DNA of 64,000 nucleotides, taken from Carya illinoinensis (taxonomy: Eukaryota > Streptophyta > Magnoliopsida > Fagales > Juglandaceae). Where the stretch lies: assembly GCF_018687715.1 (NCBI RefSeq), contig NC_056765.1:1178001-1242000 (forward strand), in the 5' to 3' direction. Position numbers and translations under genes: made by a program. The first letter of the stretch is position 1, and each line of letters starts with the position of its first letter. Shown one piece after another: positions 10,383-22,161 of the stretch. The notes beneath the pieces were generated by a model, which saw only the letters and a program-made list of their open reading frames with translations, ran no database searches and was not told the DNA's origin.

Positions 10383-11106
10383 CGAACTGAGTACCCTTTG
10401 TACTATCCAAACATGTGTAATTATTTACAGTCCCTACGACCCATAATCAGAGGTTTGGCATTCCCCTTAAGGGCACAAAGTGTGATCATTGCAAGGTTTA
10501 AGAGCACGCCTAAAGCAGAACAAAGCAGAAAAATGATGAACCAAGAAAGTTTCCTGAGGCAAAGGATAACCAAATCCGAGGACCAACTGAAGAACCAACA
10601 AAGAGATCGAGAGCAGAGAGTTGGAGATCATGATGACCCAAGTCATGTACAGGAGCTTGGTTGGAGATCAAGGGCTGCAAAATTTGGGTGTTGTATGAGC
10701 GACCTAGGATGACTCATATATAGAGAAAACTATAGAGGAGATTGATGAGAGAATCACGTCACTTCGAGAACAAATAATGCCTCCTCCCCAAGTCGTGACT
10801 GCAGGGACGTGTAGCAATCATGTTAATCATCCCGATAAGGAGATATATGGTGAGAGTTAGCAGTTGTCAATGGAATTCAAACCCAATGATCATCAGAATG
10901 CAGGTTTTGGATTGAGGAACAAAGAGATGTTAGCATCACGTGATGAGAATCCTCAATGGTTAATGGAGATCATGCTGAGATCGAATGATCAGAACGTTGG
11001 TCTTGGGAGGAACGAAGACATGATGCCTTTTTCATACAATAGTTATAATAATAGTTTGTGGTCTACTTTTCATTTCCCCAGAATAGTGAAAAAATGTACC
11101 TTCTGA

Positions 11107-11780
11107 TTCTGCATCTTGAAATAGATCATTTGAATAAAAGAAGCTGCTAGGCAATATTGCAAGCTGTGTTGGGATAATCGAACGTGTATGCATGCCTCAT
11201 TGCCTTTTCCTTCAAAGGGTTTCCTATATCTGAGATATGAACCATGCATGCATGTGGGTTTTTCTTTCTTTTTCTTATTTTTTGTTTAATTCTAAAGATT
11301 AAAAGCCAAAAGCTTTCAATTCTTATTAGAACAGTACTTCCAATACTTTTTATGAATGATATGATCATCCTTTGAGCTCAAATTGAATATTCTTATTTTT
11401 GTGATAAGAAACCCAATTTATATTGGTATATAAATTATTTCCATTTGTGGCACGAATTTATTAATTTGCAAGAATCTTCTAAAAAGTCCAAAATTAAAGT
11501 TTGAAATGGCTCCCCTGGCCTCTCTATTTCGTAATAATATTGATATTGTGCTACCAAACCTTTAACAAATTAATTGATTGGGTTCTGTCCCTCTTCTCCT
11601 TTGTTACCAATCTGACTAATAGTAATAATAATTTTACAATAAATTTATAAGCACATGTAACTCTACCCATGGACCAAGTTATCTACTGTTTTTGTTTAAA
11701 TTTTAAGGTTTATTGTAAAAAAGGGATAAACAAATAAAGCTTTATTATAATATTTATTAAGAATTTAAGAATCTCTCGTA
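11107..11780 (+). other. 3' flank of MADS copy C
   Basis: Non-coding. AATAAA is at 11133-11138. The sequence from about 11190 repeats the 3' flank of copies B and E (TGCCTCATTGCC, then TTCAAAGGGTTTCCTATAT). The block at 11441-11530 matches 3292-3385 and 28141-28230. No gene seen. Confidence 0.6.
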
Positions 11781-11785
11781 AAAAA

Positions 11786-12300
11786 AAATTTCTTTTTTAA
11801 GAAGAAGACGATACCAAAATTTTATTGAATGTTCTCACTTATAATGGTGGAAAACTGTGATTACAACTAGATACCTAGGACTACATATAATCCTAAAATC
11901 CAAAACCATGTATCAAAGTGAATTGCAATAACACAAAGAAAAAAGAAAACACTAACCATAATACACAAGGAACAAACTATCAAATCAAAACACAAAAGTG
12001 CATGCTAACAAAACCTGCAATCAAAGCAAGACAAAGTAATAACAAACTTATAAAAGTTGTGTTATTGGCATAACATGTAAACCTGTTTGATCCATTCGAA
12101 TAGCTCTCTTGATGAATTTTGGAAGATTGTCTATAGTATAAAATAAAAATTATGTACCTCTAGTGCCCAATCTAGCTAATCTGTCTGCAACGTACTTCAA
12201 TTCCTTAAAATAATAATAAAGACGTATCACCATTGAACGAGTCATCTCCCTAGCATTGCACCAAGGATGCCCCGGTAATTCATTCATCTAAACAACAACT
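11786..12300 (-). mobile_element. Probable 3' fragment of a LINE-type element
   Basis: On the minus strand a short stretch reads like the end of a LINE RNase H domain (ELKYVADRLARLGTRG, at about 12155-12215), followed by roughly 370 bp of non-coding sequence ending near a TTTTTT run at 11793, which could be a decayed poly(A) tail. There are no target duplications that I can define. A fragment of a host RNase H-like gene is possible. Confidence 0.4.
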
Positions 12301-12332
12301 ATTGTAAGATAAGGTTCATATATATTTGTCGA

Positions 12333-12512
12333 GTAATGCAATATACACTCATGGTTTGTGTAAGCGTTGTGTATTCCGTTTAAAAAAATGTGAGATCTAC
12401 TATTAAAAAATTAATTTCTTCGTGTAGATCCAATATTTACAAATTTTTTTCAAAAGAAGTATGCAGCGCTTACGCACTTTATAACTGCAAATATCATTTC
12501 TCATATTTATCT
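12333..12512. mobile_element. Hairpin-type MITE remnant
   Basis: About 50 bp at each end are imperfect reverse complements: the left arm contains TGTAAGCGTTGTGTATTCC and the right arm GTATGCAGCGCTTACGCA. They surround an AT-rich centre. A related structure may lie at 20226-20400. I could not fix target duplications. Confidence 0.45.
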
Positions 12513-12539
12513 CTTTGTATTAGGTCTTACATTTTTTTT

Positions 12540-13002
12540 TTTTTTTTTGTTAAAAGGATACTTTAATAATCATGTTGTGATTCATGTAAATGCTTAAAAT
12601 TATAATAATTTGAGGCAAGATCCTAGACTTCCAAATCTAAGGGTGGGTGACCCGTCCCACCCGCCCAACTGCCCAATCCCCTTGTCCCATTAGGGGATAG
12701 GGGTAACCCATCTGCCCCAGGTGTGGGTGTATATGGGGGGTTAAAAGGGGTTTTTAAAATGTTATAAGGGGTGGCTATCCGCCCACATGTATATTTCTAA
12801 CCTGTATAAATTAAGAGAAACCTAGATCTAGATGTTATTTAGCCTCACAATCTCTCCTCCTCTTATCCCTCATTTCCTCTTATTATTTTCCTTGGCCTCT
12901 TCCTCCTTCTCCTTCTCATTTTTTTTTCTAGAGTCTCTTAAGTAAAGATCCACGGCCATGGTCGCAGGTCTATTGAAGACAAAAGAACCACAACCATGAC
13001 TG
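12540..13002 (+). repeat. Segmental-duplication block, left of second copia element
   Basis: The stretch from TACTTTAATAATC to CACAACCATG is closely matched by 28270-28700. It includes a C/G-rich tract (about 12640-12790) and a CT-rich tract (12860-12930). The block continues after the copia element at 17840, matching 28705-28890. The paralogue gives an uninterrupted version of the insertion site. Confidence 0.75.
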
Positions 13003-13260
13003 TATAAAGGAAGATTGCATGAATCAAGCTCATATCAAACCAGAGCATATCTAGGCTGAAATCGTGGTGTCCATTTCCTGTAACAACTGCATAATATTCT
13101 CATATCTGTCCACTGTAACCGTTACATGTTTTAGGCTCAATTGTGTATATCATTCCTAAAATAGAACTCTAGACGCAGTGTATATAATTTGGTTTTCATA
13201 TCAATGATAAGAAAAAGGAAATCAAAGTTTTCAAACCTCTACAGTGTACTTTATCTTATA
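13003..13260 (+). repeat. 5' LTR of second copia element
   Basis: This is a 258-bp direct repeat of 17582-17839, with TATAAAGG...CTTATA termini, followed at once by the TGGTATCAGA primer-binding site. Confidence 0.92.
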
Positions 13261-13310
13261 TGGTATCAGAAGAGCCCCTCTCTCACGAGCAACCGATCCC
13301 GATATCAACC

Positions 13311-16300
13311 ATGTCTTCTTCCTCAGATCAAACTCAAATCGTCAAGCTCAATACTTAGCCTTTTTCCACTACTGCTAAGCCTCTTATTGCCTTAAAAATC
13401 ACTGCCCAAATCAATGAAAAATTGACTCCACCTTTCTCCAATGACGTGCTCAATTCGAAGCACTATCATCAACTACGATTTACTTGAGTATGTAAATGGT
13501 ACTGCCGTATGTCCCTCCTTCGATGTTGCATCCTCTACCGATTCACTTAAAAACCATTGGGTTCGACAGGACAAACTCATTTTAAGTGCCATCCTAGCCT
13601 CCACATCTCCCACAATCACTCCCCTCATAGCCACGTCCAAAACCTCTCATGCCGCCTGGAAGAAACTCCATAATCTCTATGCTAGTCTTTCAAGGACACG
13701 GGCTATGCAATTGAAGGAAGAGCTTACCTTGATTCAGTAGGGAAATCGGTCAATTCCCGATTACTTGCATGCGGTCAAGGCATTGGTTGATGAAATCTCC
13801 ATTATTGATCATCCAATTTTGGATGATGATCTAACCCTTTATGTTTTGAATGGTTTAGGTTCTGATTTCAGGCAGATTGTTGCGCCGATACGAGCATGGG
13901 AGACCTCGCTGGCATTTGAGGAGCTACACAATCTCTTGGTAGGCCACGAGTCCTACCTACGGCGTTTGGAAGCTGCAACTCAGCAGCTAGTTGCTTCAGT
14001 CAACTATACACACCGAACAAAACAAGGAGATCCTGCAAGGAAGTTTTCAAAACCCAGTGGTCAACAGTGAAGCAATAACTCTACTTCCTCTCAGCATAAT
14101 GTCCAGCAAGATGGCCGTAGGTCTCACCATGGTTCGGGTCGGCCCAATAATTCCAACAAACTCTACCAACCCAAGTGTCAAATTTGTGACCAACTGGGCC
14201 ATATAGCTAAATCTTGTCCTCAACTCCATTCAAATGGAGCAACTGTGAACTATGCTCAGACCTCTACGAGCAAAGAAAAAACTTGGCTTCTTGATTTGGC
14301 TGCCTCTCACAACATCATAGGTGACCTTGCTAATTTTTCTGTTCACTCGAAATATGATGATAATGATGAAGTAATTCTTGGTGATGGTTCAGGTTTGGCG
14401 GTTTCACACATTGGTTCCTTGGTTTTACATTCCCCTACCTAAACTTTTACACTTCATGATACACTTTATGTTCCCCATCTTTGCAAAAACTTAATTTCTG
14501 TTCATCATCTTACCAAACAAAATAATGTTTTTGTTAAGTTTCATCCTTTTCATTTTTTTGTAAAGGACAAGATCACGGGGGTGACCCTACTTCGAGGAGC
14601 ATGTGACAATGACGTCTCCACTTTTTCGGAAAAAATGGTGGCTTCCTCATCTCAAATGGTTGCAAATGTGCATGAACGAGCCTCAATTTATGGTTGGCAC
14701 AAGCGACTTGGACATCAATCTCTCAAAGTTGTTCACAATCTTGTTAAGAATTTTTGTCTTCCATTTACATCAACAAAAAAATTGTCCTCGTTATGTAGTT
14801 CGTGTTCTATTAATAAAGCACATCAACAACATTTTCGTGTCACTAGTGTCCAAAGCCATGCTCCCCTTGAATTAATTTATACTGATGTTTGGGGCCCAGC
14901 CAGTTACACCGGAATTGATGGGTCACGTTATTACCTTCTCTTTGTTGACCACTATACAAAGTATGTATGGTTCTATCCCATGGTCAATAAATCTGGAATT
15001 TCTACTATTTTTGCACAGTTCAAAAAAATTGTTGAAACTCACTTTCAAGCCAAAATCAAAACACTCTACTCTGACAATGGTGGTGAGTTTATTACATTAA
15101 AATCTTTTTTGTCCCTTCATGGCATTACTCACTATACCACTACTCCTCACACTCCTCAACAAAATGGTGTCTCCGAATTTCGTCATCGACATCTTGTTGA
15201 AACGGGCCTTACACTCCTCCATGATGCTTCCCTTGATTTCTCTTTTTGGCCACATGCTTTCCAAACTGCCTCTTATCTCATAAACAGGCAGCCCACACCA
15301 CTTCTTTAAAATAAATCCCCTTATGAAGCTCTTTTTGGCCAAAAACCCAATCACCTTAAGTTAAAAAAATTTGGGTGTCTCTGTCACCCACTCACACAGG
15401 CCTACAACTCAAATAAAATGGAGCCCAAGTCCAAACCGTGTATTTTTCTTAGTTACTCACCGACTCAAAATGCCTACAAGTGTTTGGAGCCCCGTACCCA
15501 TAAACACTACATCTCGCGCCACATGTTGTTTGATGAAAATCAACAACATCCTCAATATGTGCCCTCTCAACCCACACGAACAAACCAAACTTTGGTTCCT
15601 CTCTTTGTCGATGTCCAGCCACCACCGATTCGCATGCCACCATCAACGACGTTGGTCTCATCTCCTGCACTAGTTCTTTTGGAAGGTGATCACGCCATTG
15701 TCGCATCCTCTTCAAGTAACTCCGATACTTTAAACTGCCTTCCTAATGTTGTTGTTCGGAATCCCTAGGAAGAAATCTCCAAAAATTTCAATTTGGTTTC
15801 TACTGCATCTGAGAGTCTAAATGTGTCCACATCTGTGCTAGTTTCACCTTCTCATGCTCAAATTGATGCAAAGCCCTTAGGTCAACTTGAGAACCCACCA
15901 AATCAGTCTTCCACACAATCCCTATATCCATTGATTCCCCCTCAGCGCTTGCATCAAATGACTACTAGGTCCATGAATCAAATTTTCAAGCCTAAACAAC
16001 TTAACTCTGTGTTCAAACACCCTCTCCCACAAACCATTGAACCAACCAATGTGAGTTAGGCCATATCTCACCCTCAGTGGCATGAGGCTATGTTTACTGA
16101 ACTCACTGCCCTCATGAAACATGGAACTTGGGACTTAGTTCCCTCTCCTTCCAATTGCAATCTGGTGGGCTATAAGTTTTTGTTCAGGGTCAAAAGGAAA
16201 GCCGATGGGTCAGTGGAGAGGTTAAAAGCCTATCTTATTGCCAATGGCTATAATCAAAGACCAGGGCTTGATTACAAAGAAACATTTAGCCTTATTGTTA

Positions 16301-17522
16301 AACCTGCCACTATTAGAGCAATTATGACTATTGCTGTTATGAATGGATGAGAGTTGAGGCAAATGGACGTAAATAATGCCTTCTTAAATGGTGAATTAAC
16401 TGAAGCAGTTTATATGATGCAACCTCCTGGGTTCAAAGATTTGTCCAAGCCTACTCATGTTTGCAGATTGCGAAAAGCCATCTATAGGCTTAAACAAGTC
16501 CCACGGACTTGGTATACTTCTCTAAAAAAATGCTATTCTTCAGCTTGGGTTTCACAATTCCAGGGCAGATTCCTCTTTATTTATATACAGCCAATGTTCA
16601 ATTATTTCTTATTTCTTGGTTTACATTGATGACCTTGTCATTACAGGAAATAATTCTAATTTTGTGGCTTCTATTATCAAGAAACTGGGTGCCAAGTTCT
16701 CTCTCAAGGATATGGGTCTCCTTCATTTTTTTCTAGGGATCGAAGTTGTCCCTACAAAGCTGGTCTATTTTTATCACAACATAAATATATTCTTGATCTT
16801 TTGTCAAATACTAATATGAGTGCCGCCAAGGATGTTTCCACTCCTCTCTCAACAAGTCAATCTCTCAAACTAGTTGATGGCACTGTCCCTGTGGATAGCT
16901 ATGTTTTTTGTTGGATTATTGAAGTCTTCAATATCTTTCATTGACACACCCAGAGTTCTCCTTCGCACTCAATAACCCCTCACAATTCATGCACAAGCCC
17001 AAGGAAACTCACTAGACAGCAACAAAACAGCTTCTTCGTTATTTAAAACAGACCATTTTTCATGGTATACAGATTTCTAAATCTGGTTTGCCTATTTTAA
17101 CAAACTTTTCATATGCAGATTGGGCTGGAAATGTTGATGACCGCACCTCCACTTCTGCATACATAAGCTTTCTAGGATCCACTCCAATTTCTTGAAATTC
17201 CAAGAAGCAAAGAGTTGTTGCAAGGTCTTCAACAGAAACAAAATACTGTGCGCTTGAAAATGCTGCTTCCGAAACCATGTGGCTTCAAAATCTCCTCAAA
17301 GAACTTGGTTTTTCCCTCAAAACAACACCTCAACTTCTCTGTGATAATCTTGGCGCTACACATCTTAGTTTCAATCCAGTCAATCATTCCCGCATGAAGC
17401 ACATTCAAATAGATCTTCATTTTGTGAGGGACCTAGTTCAACACGGCTATCTTCAAGTTCGTCATGTTCACACTCAAGATCAACTGGCTAACTTATTGAC
17501 CAAGCCATTGTCTCAGCAATGA
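13311..17522 (+). pseudogene. Degenerate copia gag-pol of second element
   Basis: A start MSSSSDQTQ at 13311 is followed by a stop after 14 residues. The gag UBN2-type region (AWKKLHNLYASLSRTRAMQL) lies near 13650-13710. The zinc knuckle CQICDQLGHIAKSC is at about 14170, and a protease-like WLLDLAASHNI at 14284 lacks the catalytic D-S/T-G. Pre-integrase is HKRLGHQSL at 14699. The integrase core holds DVWGP (about 14884), SDNGGEF (about 15070) and a QQNGVSE motif (about 15160). Reverse transcriptase shows [11 protein letters not shown] (16366) and YIDD (16619). RNase H ends LANLLTKPLSQQ at 17522. At least ten stops or frameshifts separate the pieces. Confidence 0.9.
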
Positions 17523-17581
17523 ACTGACTTCCTACGAAACAAGATTGGTCTTGCTTATGGCAGCTCAATCTTGCAGAGGCA

Positions 17582-17839
17582 TATAAAGGAAGATTGCATG
17601 AATTAAGCTCATATCAAAACAGAGCATATCTAGGCTGAAATCATAGTGTCCATTTCCTGTAATAGTTACATAATATTCTCATATCTGTCCATTGTAACCA
17701 TTGCATGTTTTAGGCTCAATTGTGCATATCATTCCTAAAATAGAACTCTAGACGCAGTGTATATAATTTGGTTTTCATATCAATGATAAGAAAAAGGAAA
17801 TCAATGTTTTCAAACCTCTGCAATGTAATTTATCTTATA
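17582..17839 (+). repeat. 3' LTR of second copia element
   Basis: This is a 258-bp repeat of 13003-13260, followed by target duplication GACTG (17840-17844) and then the continuation of the duplicated host block. Confidence 0.92.
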
Positions 17840-17844
17840 GACTG

Positions 17845-18980
17845 TGGGTTTAGACATCAAATCTTTGATCAAATTTGGGGCATTTACTCTCTTCTAGCTA
17901 CAACACTTCACACTCACAATCACGGGTTGGTTTTGCTTGATTTGTTTTCAAATCATTTTAGGTTAGTTTTGTTTTGTTCAATAAATCTTGATGTTGGATT
18001 AGAATGGTAGATCCAATTGTTTGGCAATATGGGATGGGCATATGGTTGAGAGAGGGATGGGCAATGCCTAAATATATATATATATATATATAAAAGTAAC
18101 TGCATATAGAATTTTTATTTTATATTTAATTTTCTTTCATATATAGCATTTACCTGTTAGAGAAGCAAATGCGCAAGATCAGTGCCATTGTAACTTGCCA
18201 AATATATATATGGTGACTTTTAATTTATAATGACAACATATATGTAATAATCCTCAATTTATTTAGCACAATTAATTGTCTCAGCGCCAAGTCAGTCTCA
18301 GCTAGTATTTTAACTCATATTTCTTATTTAACACAAAATAATAAAGTAAATAATTAATGAGTTTAGATTTTCTAGATTAATTTTTATGGAAGGTTTACTA
18401 AAATTCCAGCAGTGATTACTTTATAATTAGGCCATTCAGATTTTGCCACATATTCTGCCTTTACATGATTAATTAAAACTTGCAAGACACTTCATTTTTC
18501 TTCAGTTTTTAATATCTCACTGAATTTATAATTAATACTATAAATTAAATTTTAAACAAAGATTTCATAAGAAGGTCATAGACCCGCGCAACGTATAGAT
18601 GCGCATAGACTCGACAACTTAACATCATCAAATGGCCGCGCATTGTATGTCTATCTCTTTCATAAAAATTAGAATGATGATATCGCGAGGATCCCAAAGT
18701 TTCGAGCCGGGATAAAATTTACCCATAATCCTACAATGCATCAAGATAACTTTATATTGAGGTTTGTATAAAAGTTCAAACTCCAAATCCTCCAAACTTG
18801 ATTTTATCCATGAAATTCAAAATAATACAAAGATGTAATTATAATGTCTAGAGAACATAAGCAAATATACTTATCCACTTATTTATGAGAATCTTGAAAA
18901 ACAATAAATTGTCCAACTAATTCGTATCTTCTATATTCAAATATACAATCTACCACATTAATATAGGCACCTTTTTCGCT
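17845..18980 (+). other. Spacer upstream of MADS copy D
   Basis: The first part (to about 18010) continues the block shared with 28705-28890. An (AT)n run lies at about 18072-18093. From 18253 to 18490 it repeats the block at 4398-4640. From 18627 it carries the shared MADS upstream block. No gene seen. Confidence 0.6.
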
Positions 18981-18989
18981 CTATATATA
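18981..18989 (+). promoter_or_regulatory. TATA box of MADS copy D
   Basis: CTATATATA lies 96 bp upstream of the ATG at 19077, in the shared sequence context. Confidence 0.75.
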
Positions 18990-19076
18990 CCATGCTTTTT
19001 TGGGGAAAAAATTGTCAAACATTAACCCCATACATATATATTTTCCTTGAGAAACCATTTCCCTATAGATCTAGCT

Positions 19077-19877
19077 ATGACGAGAAAGAAAATAAATCTT
19101 GCATACATAGCAAATGATAGTGCAAGGAAGGCCACTTTCAAGAAAAGGAAGAAGGGGTTGTTGAAGAAGATGAGTGAGCTGAGTACCCTCTGTGCAGTCC
19201 AAACATGTGCAATTATTTACAGTCCCTATGACCCAGAACCTGAGGTTTGGCCTTCTCCCTTGGGAGTACAAAGTGTGATTGCGAGGTTTAAGAGTATGCC
19301 TGAGGCGGAACAAAGTAGAAAAATGGTGAACCAAGAAAGTTTCTTGGGACAAAGAATAATCAAATCCGAGGAACAACTGAAGAAGCAGCAAATAGAGAAC
19401 CGAGAGAGGGAGATGACCCAAGTCATGTACAGGAGCTTGGTTGGTGATCAAGGAGTGCAGAATATGGGTGTTGCAGACTTGAATGACTTGGAATGGCTAG
19501 TCGACAAAAGTGTAGAGGAGATTGACGAGCGAATCAAGTCGCTTCGAGAACAAATAGTGCCTCCTCCCCAAGTCATGACTGCAGGGATGAGCAATAGCCA
19601 TGTTAATAGTACCGATGGGGGGAAATATGGTACAGAGGCCACAAAGAACAGAGCTGAGACGGAGATGGATGCTTATACACCCAATCAGCAGTCGTCAATG
19701 AATCAGAAAGTGGGTTTTGGATTGAGGAACGAAGATATGGCAGTATATCAGAATCCTCAATGGTTAGAGGAGTTGCTGAGGTCTAATGATCAGAACATGG
19801 GCGGTCAGCTTGGCAAGAATGAAGACATACCTTTTGCATTTAACGGTAATAATAGCAGTCTGTGGTCTTTCCCCTAA
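19077..19877 (+). CDS. MADS copy D: intact AGL80-like M-gamma MADS-box protein
   Basis: This intact, intronless frame of 266 residues is the longest copy in the array. Residues 1-60 form the MADS domain (MTRKKINLAYIANDSARK, basic FKKRKKGLLKKM, STLCAVQTCAIIYSPYD by family consensus). Residues 60-160 hold the M-gamma coiled region (EAEQSRKMVNQESF; VADLNDLEWLVDK). The C-terminal 100 residues are polar with a TPNQQSSMNQ stretch that copy B lacks and copy A keeps, then NPQWLEELLRSNDQN and the final SLWSFP. The expected role is a nuclear transcription factor acting as a type I MADS heterodimer in female gametophyte or endosperm, by family analogy only. The start at 19077 is preferred over the in-frame ATG at 19047 because of the family N-terminus and conserved TATA spacing. 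AATAAA is at 19903-19908. Confidence 0.9.
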   Translation: MTRKKINLAYIANDSARKATFKKRKKGLLKKMSELSTLCAVQTCAIIYSPYDPEPEVWPSPLGVQSVIARFKSMPEAEQSRKMVNQESFLGQRIIKSEEQLKKQQIENREREMTQVMYRSLVGDQGVQNMGVADLNDLEWLVDKSVEEIDERIKSLREQIVPPPQVMTAGMSNSHVNSTDGGKYGTEATKNRAETEMDAYTPNQQSSMNQKVGFGLRNEDMAVYQNPQWLEELLRSNDQNMGGQLGKNEDIPFAFNGNNSSLWSFP

Positions 19878-20476
19878 ATAGTCATGAAGAAATGCACATT
19901 TGAATAAAAGAATTACAAGGCGAGGCAAGTACTCAAGTACTAATACTTGCGGCAAATCCACAACAGGAATGAGTCAGACGTGTGAATGCCTTTCCTTTCA
20001 CAGATTTAGGATTTCCTATGGAGAAAATCTACTCAGCCGCCTCCACTTTTCTTTCTTTTTCTTATTTTTTGTTCCTAAAGTACTCTGAAATGCTACAAGC
20101 TAGTTCCATATAATTTCCATTACTATTTTATATTCATCTCAATGATATCATGATCATCCTTTAATTTGTTCCAAATTCACGATTTATATTCTTACTGAAA
20201 CTCAATTTACTTAGAGAAATAATATTTGCAATTGTAAGTGTACAAGCGCTATACAATTATTTTGAAAAAAGTGAATAAATACGGAACCTATACGGAAAAA
20301 AAAAAAAAAGTTTAATTTTTTAATGATAAACCATACTCTTTTTCAAAGCAACTGCACAACTCTTGCACATTTCACAACTGAATATAGTATTACTCATTTA
20401 TTTACTTATTTCATTTGAGATTTTAAAATTTGAAGAAAAATTTTAGCAACTCTTAATCCGACACACACACACACAC

Positions 20477-20520
<44 letters not shown>

Positions 20521-21589
20521 GAAGATAATCAATGTCATTATGGAAGTACAAATTGTCACCTTTCTATTTGTGCCTGACTCTTATTCCATCATCTAATATA
20601 TTAATTTTCCCACATTAGTGACATTAACATATATGATATATTTTATTCCTCAATTTATTTCGTATAATTAGTAGTGTGAAAGCCAAGTCAATCTCAAATT
20701 TTCATTCTTATTCCTTATATATGATAAAATAATAATGTAATTACTTAATGAGTTTGGATGAGTTGTCCTACATTAATTAATATGACAACATTTAATATTA
20801 TTCCTCAATTTATTTAGTACAACTAATTGTCTCAGGCGCCAAGTAGTGCTAGCTAGTATTTTCACTCATATTTCTTATTTAGGAGAAAATAATAAAGTAA
20901 ATAGTTAATGAGTTTAGATTTTCTAGGTTGATTTTTAAGGAATGCTTATTATAATTCCAGCATTAATTTAAATTATAATTAGCCCATTTAAATTTCGCCA
21001 ACTATTCAGCCTTCACATTAATTGACACTTGCAAGACCATTGATTTTTCTTCAGTTTTTAGGATGTTAATTTATAATTAATAATATAAATGAGATTTAAG
21101 AGAAAGACTTTAGAAGAAAATAGATGCAAAGTGTAGACGCTTTATATTTGACTAATATATATAACAGTTCGTATGAATCCCCATATATGATACAATGCTC
21201 ATAGACTTGGCAACTTAACAATATCATTAGATGGCCGCGTGTTGTGTGTCTTTGTTTCATTCATAAAAACTAGAACGATGATATCATGAGGATCCCAACG
21301 TTTCGAGCCGGGATCAGATTTATCCATGATCTTATCCTTGATTGCATCAAGATACGTTTATATTGAGGTTTGTATATGAGTTCAATATTCAAAGCATCCA
21401 AATAATTTTGACTTCATCCATGAACTCCGAATACAAAGATATAGTTACATTAATGTCTCCAGAATATATTCAAAAATCCAAATTCTTGTCCAATTATTTA
21501 TGAGTACTCTTAAAAAACAACCAATTTGTATATTCTTTTATTCAGATATATCATCTACCATATTAATACATATATGCACCTTCCTCACT
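19878..21589 (+). other. Spacer between MADS copies D and E
   Basis: Non-coding. It holds the 3' flank of copy D, a compound microsatellite (20459-20514), and two partial copies of the block also seen at 4398-4640 (about 20650-20770 and 20810-21060), then the shared upstream block from 21227. The double copy suggests unequal exchange within the array. No gene seen. Confidence 0.6.
20459..20514. repeat. Compound (AC)n(AT)n microsatellite
   Basis: An AC run of about 9 units is followed directly by an AT run of about 18 units. Confidence 0.9.
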
Positions 21590-21598
21590 CTATATATA
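21590..21598 (+). promoter_or_regulatory. TATA box of MADS copy E
   Basis: CTATATATA lies 95 bp upstream of the ATG at 21685. Confidence 0.7.
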
Positions 21599-21684
21599 CC
21601 ATGTTTTTTTGGGGGAAATGTTACCAAACATTAAACCCATACATATTTTTCTTGAGAAATCATCTCTGACCTAGTGACCTAGCC

Positions 21685-22161
21685 ATGGCAAGAAAGAAAG
21701 TAAATCTTGCATACATAACAAATGATAGTGTTAGGAAGGCCACTTTCAAGAAAAGGAAGAGAGGCCTGTTGAAGAAAATGCGTGAACTGAGTACCCTTTG
21801 TTCTATCCAAACATGCGCAATTATTTACAGTCCCTATCACCCAGAACCTGAGGTTTGGCCTTCCCCCTTGGGGGTACGAAGTGTGATTGCAAGGTTTAAG
21901 AGCATGCCTGAGGCTGAACAGAGCATAAAAATGGTGAACCAAGAAAGTTTTTTGGGGCAACGAATAACCAAAGCGAAGGACCAACTAAAGAAGCAGCAAA
22001 GAGAGAGCAGAGAGTTGGAGATGACCCAAGTCATGTACAAGAGCTTGGTTGGAGATCAAGGGCTGCAAAATTTGGGTGTTGAAGACTTGAACGACTTGGG
22101 ATGGCTCATAGAGAAAACTATAGAGGAGATTGACGAGAGAATCAAGTCCCTTAGAGAATAA
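21685..22161 (+). CDS. MADS copy E: C-terminally truncated AGL80-like protein
   Basis: An open frame of 158 residues retains the complete MADS domain (MARKKVNLAYITNDSVRK, FKKRKRGLLKKM) and the coiled M-gamma region (EAEQSIKMVNQESF; VEDLNDLGWLIEK). It ends at a stop after IKSLRE, where copies B and D continue with a glutamine codon. The remaining C-terminal sequence is still recognisable from 22165 to 22403 (NPQWLMDQMLRS), with a frameshift near its end, so the parent protein was full length. The start codon context and TATA spacing are intact. A LINE inserted about 25 bp past the old stop has removed the normal polyadenylation region. It may be a pseudogene in decay or a short MADS protein that can still dimerise. 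Arg at position 2 replaces the array-typical Thr. Confidence 0.65.
   Translation: MARKKVNLAYITNDSVRKATFKKRKRGLLKKMRELSTLCSIQTCAIIYSPYHPEPEVWPSPLGVRSVIARFKSMPEAEQSIKMVNQESFLGQRITKAKDQLKKQQRESRELEMTQVMYKSLVGDQGLQNLGVEDLNDLGWLIEKTIEEIDERIKSLRE

Larger units (their letters stand above)
5410..11106 (+). pseudogene. MADS copy C: AGL80-like pseudogene split by a copia element
   Basis: The first 34 codons (5410-5512) encode the start of an M-gamma MADS domain (MTRKKVNLTYI through FKKRKKGLLKKMGK). The frame is then cut by the copia element at 5513-10382. The gene resumes at 10383 with GAACTGAGTACC, exactly where the other copies continue. The 3' half also carries a stop where copies B and D read through the YSPYDPEPE segment, plus small indels in the coiled region and a frame-restoring ATG near 10864. 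The tail (NPQWLMEI, SLWSTFHF) and AATAAA (11133-11138) remain recognisable. The usual stop after the FP dipeptide is missing. No functional product is expected; a peptide of about 60 residues could arise by readthrough into the LTR. Confidence 0.88.
13003..17839 (+). mobile_element. Complete Ty1/copia element with non-canonical TA...TA LTR ends
   Basis: Two 258-bp LTRs (13003-13260 and 17582-17839) begin TATAAAGG and end CTTATA rather than TG...CA. An exact 5-bp duplication GACTG lies on each side (12998-13002 and 17840-17844), which fixes these boundaries. The 5' LTR is followed directly by TGGTATCAGA, the classic plant copia initiator-Met tRNA primer-binding site. The LTRs differ at about 16 of 258 positions by eye. 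The internal region shows copia domain order but is full of stops. It does not interrupt a gene; it sits in a duplicated spacer. Confidence 0.93.
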
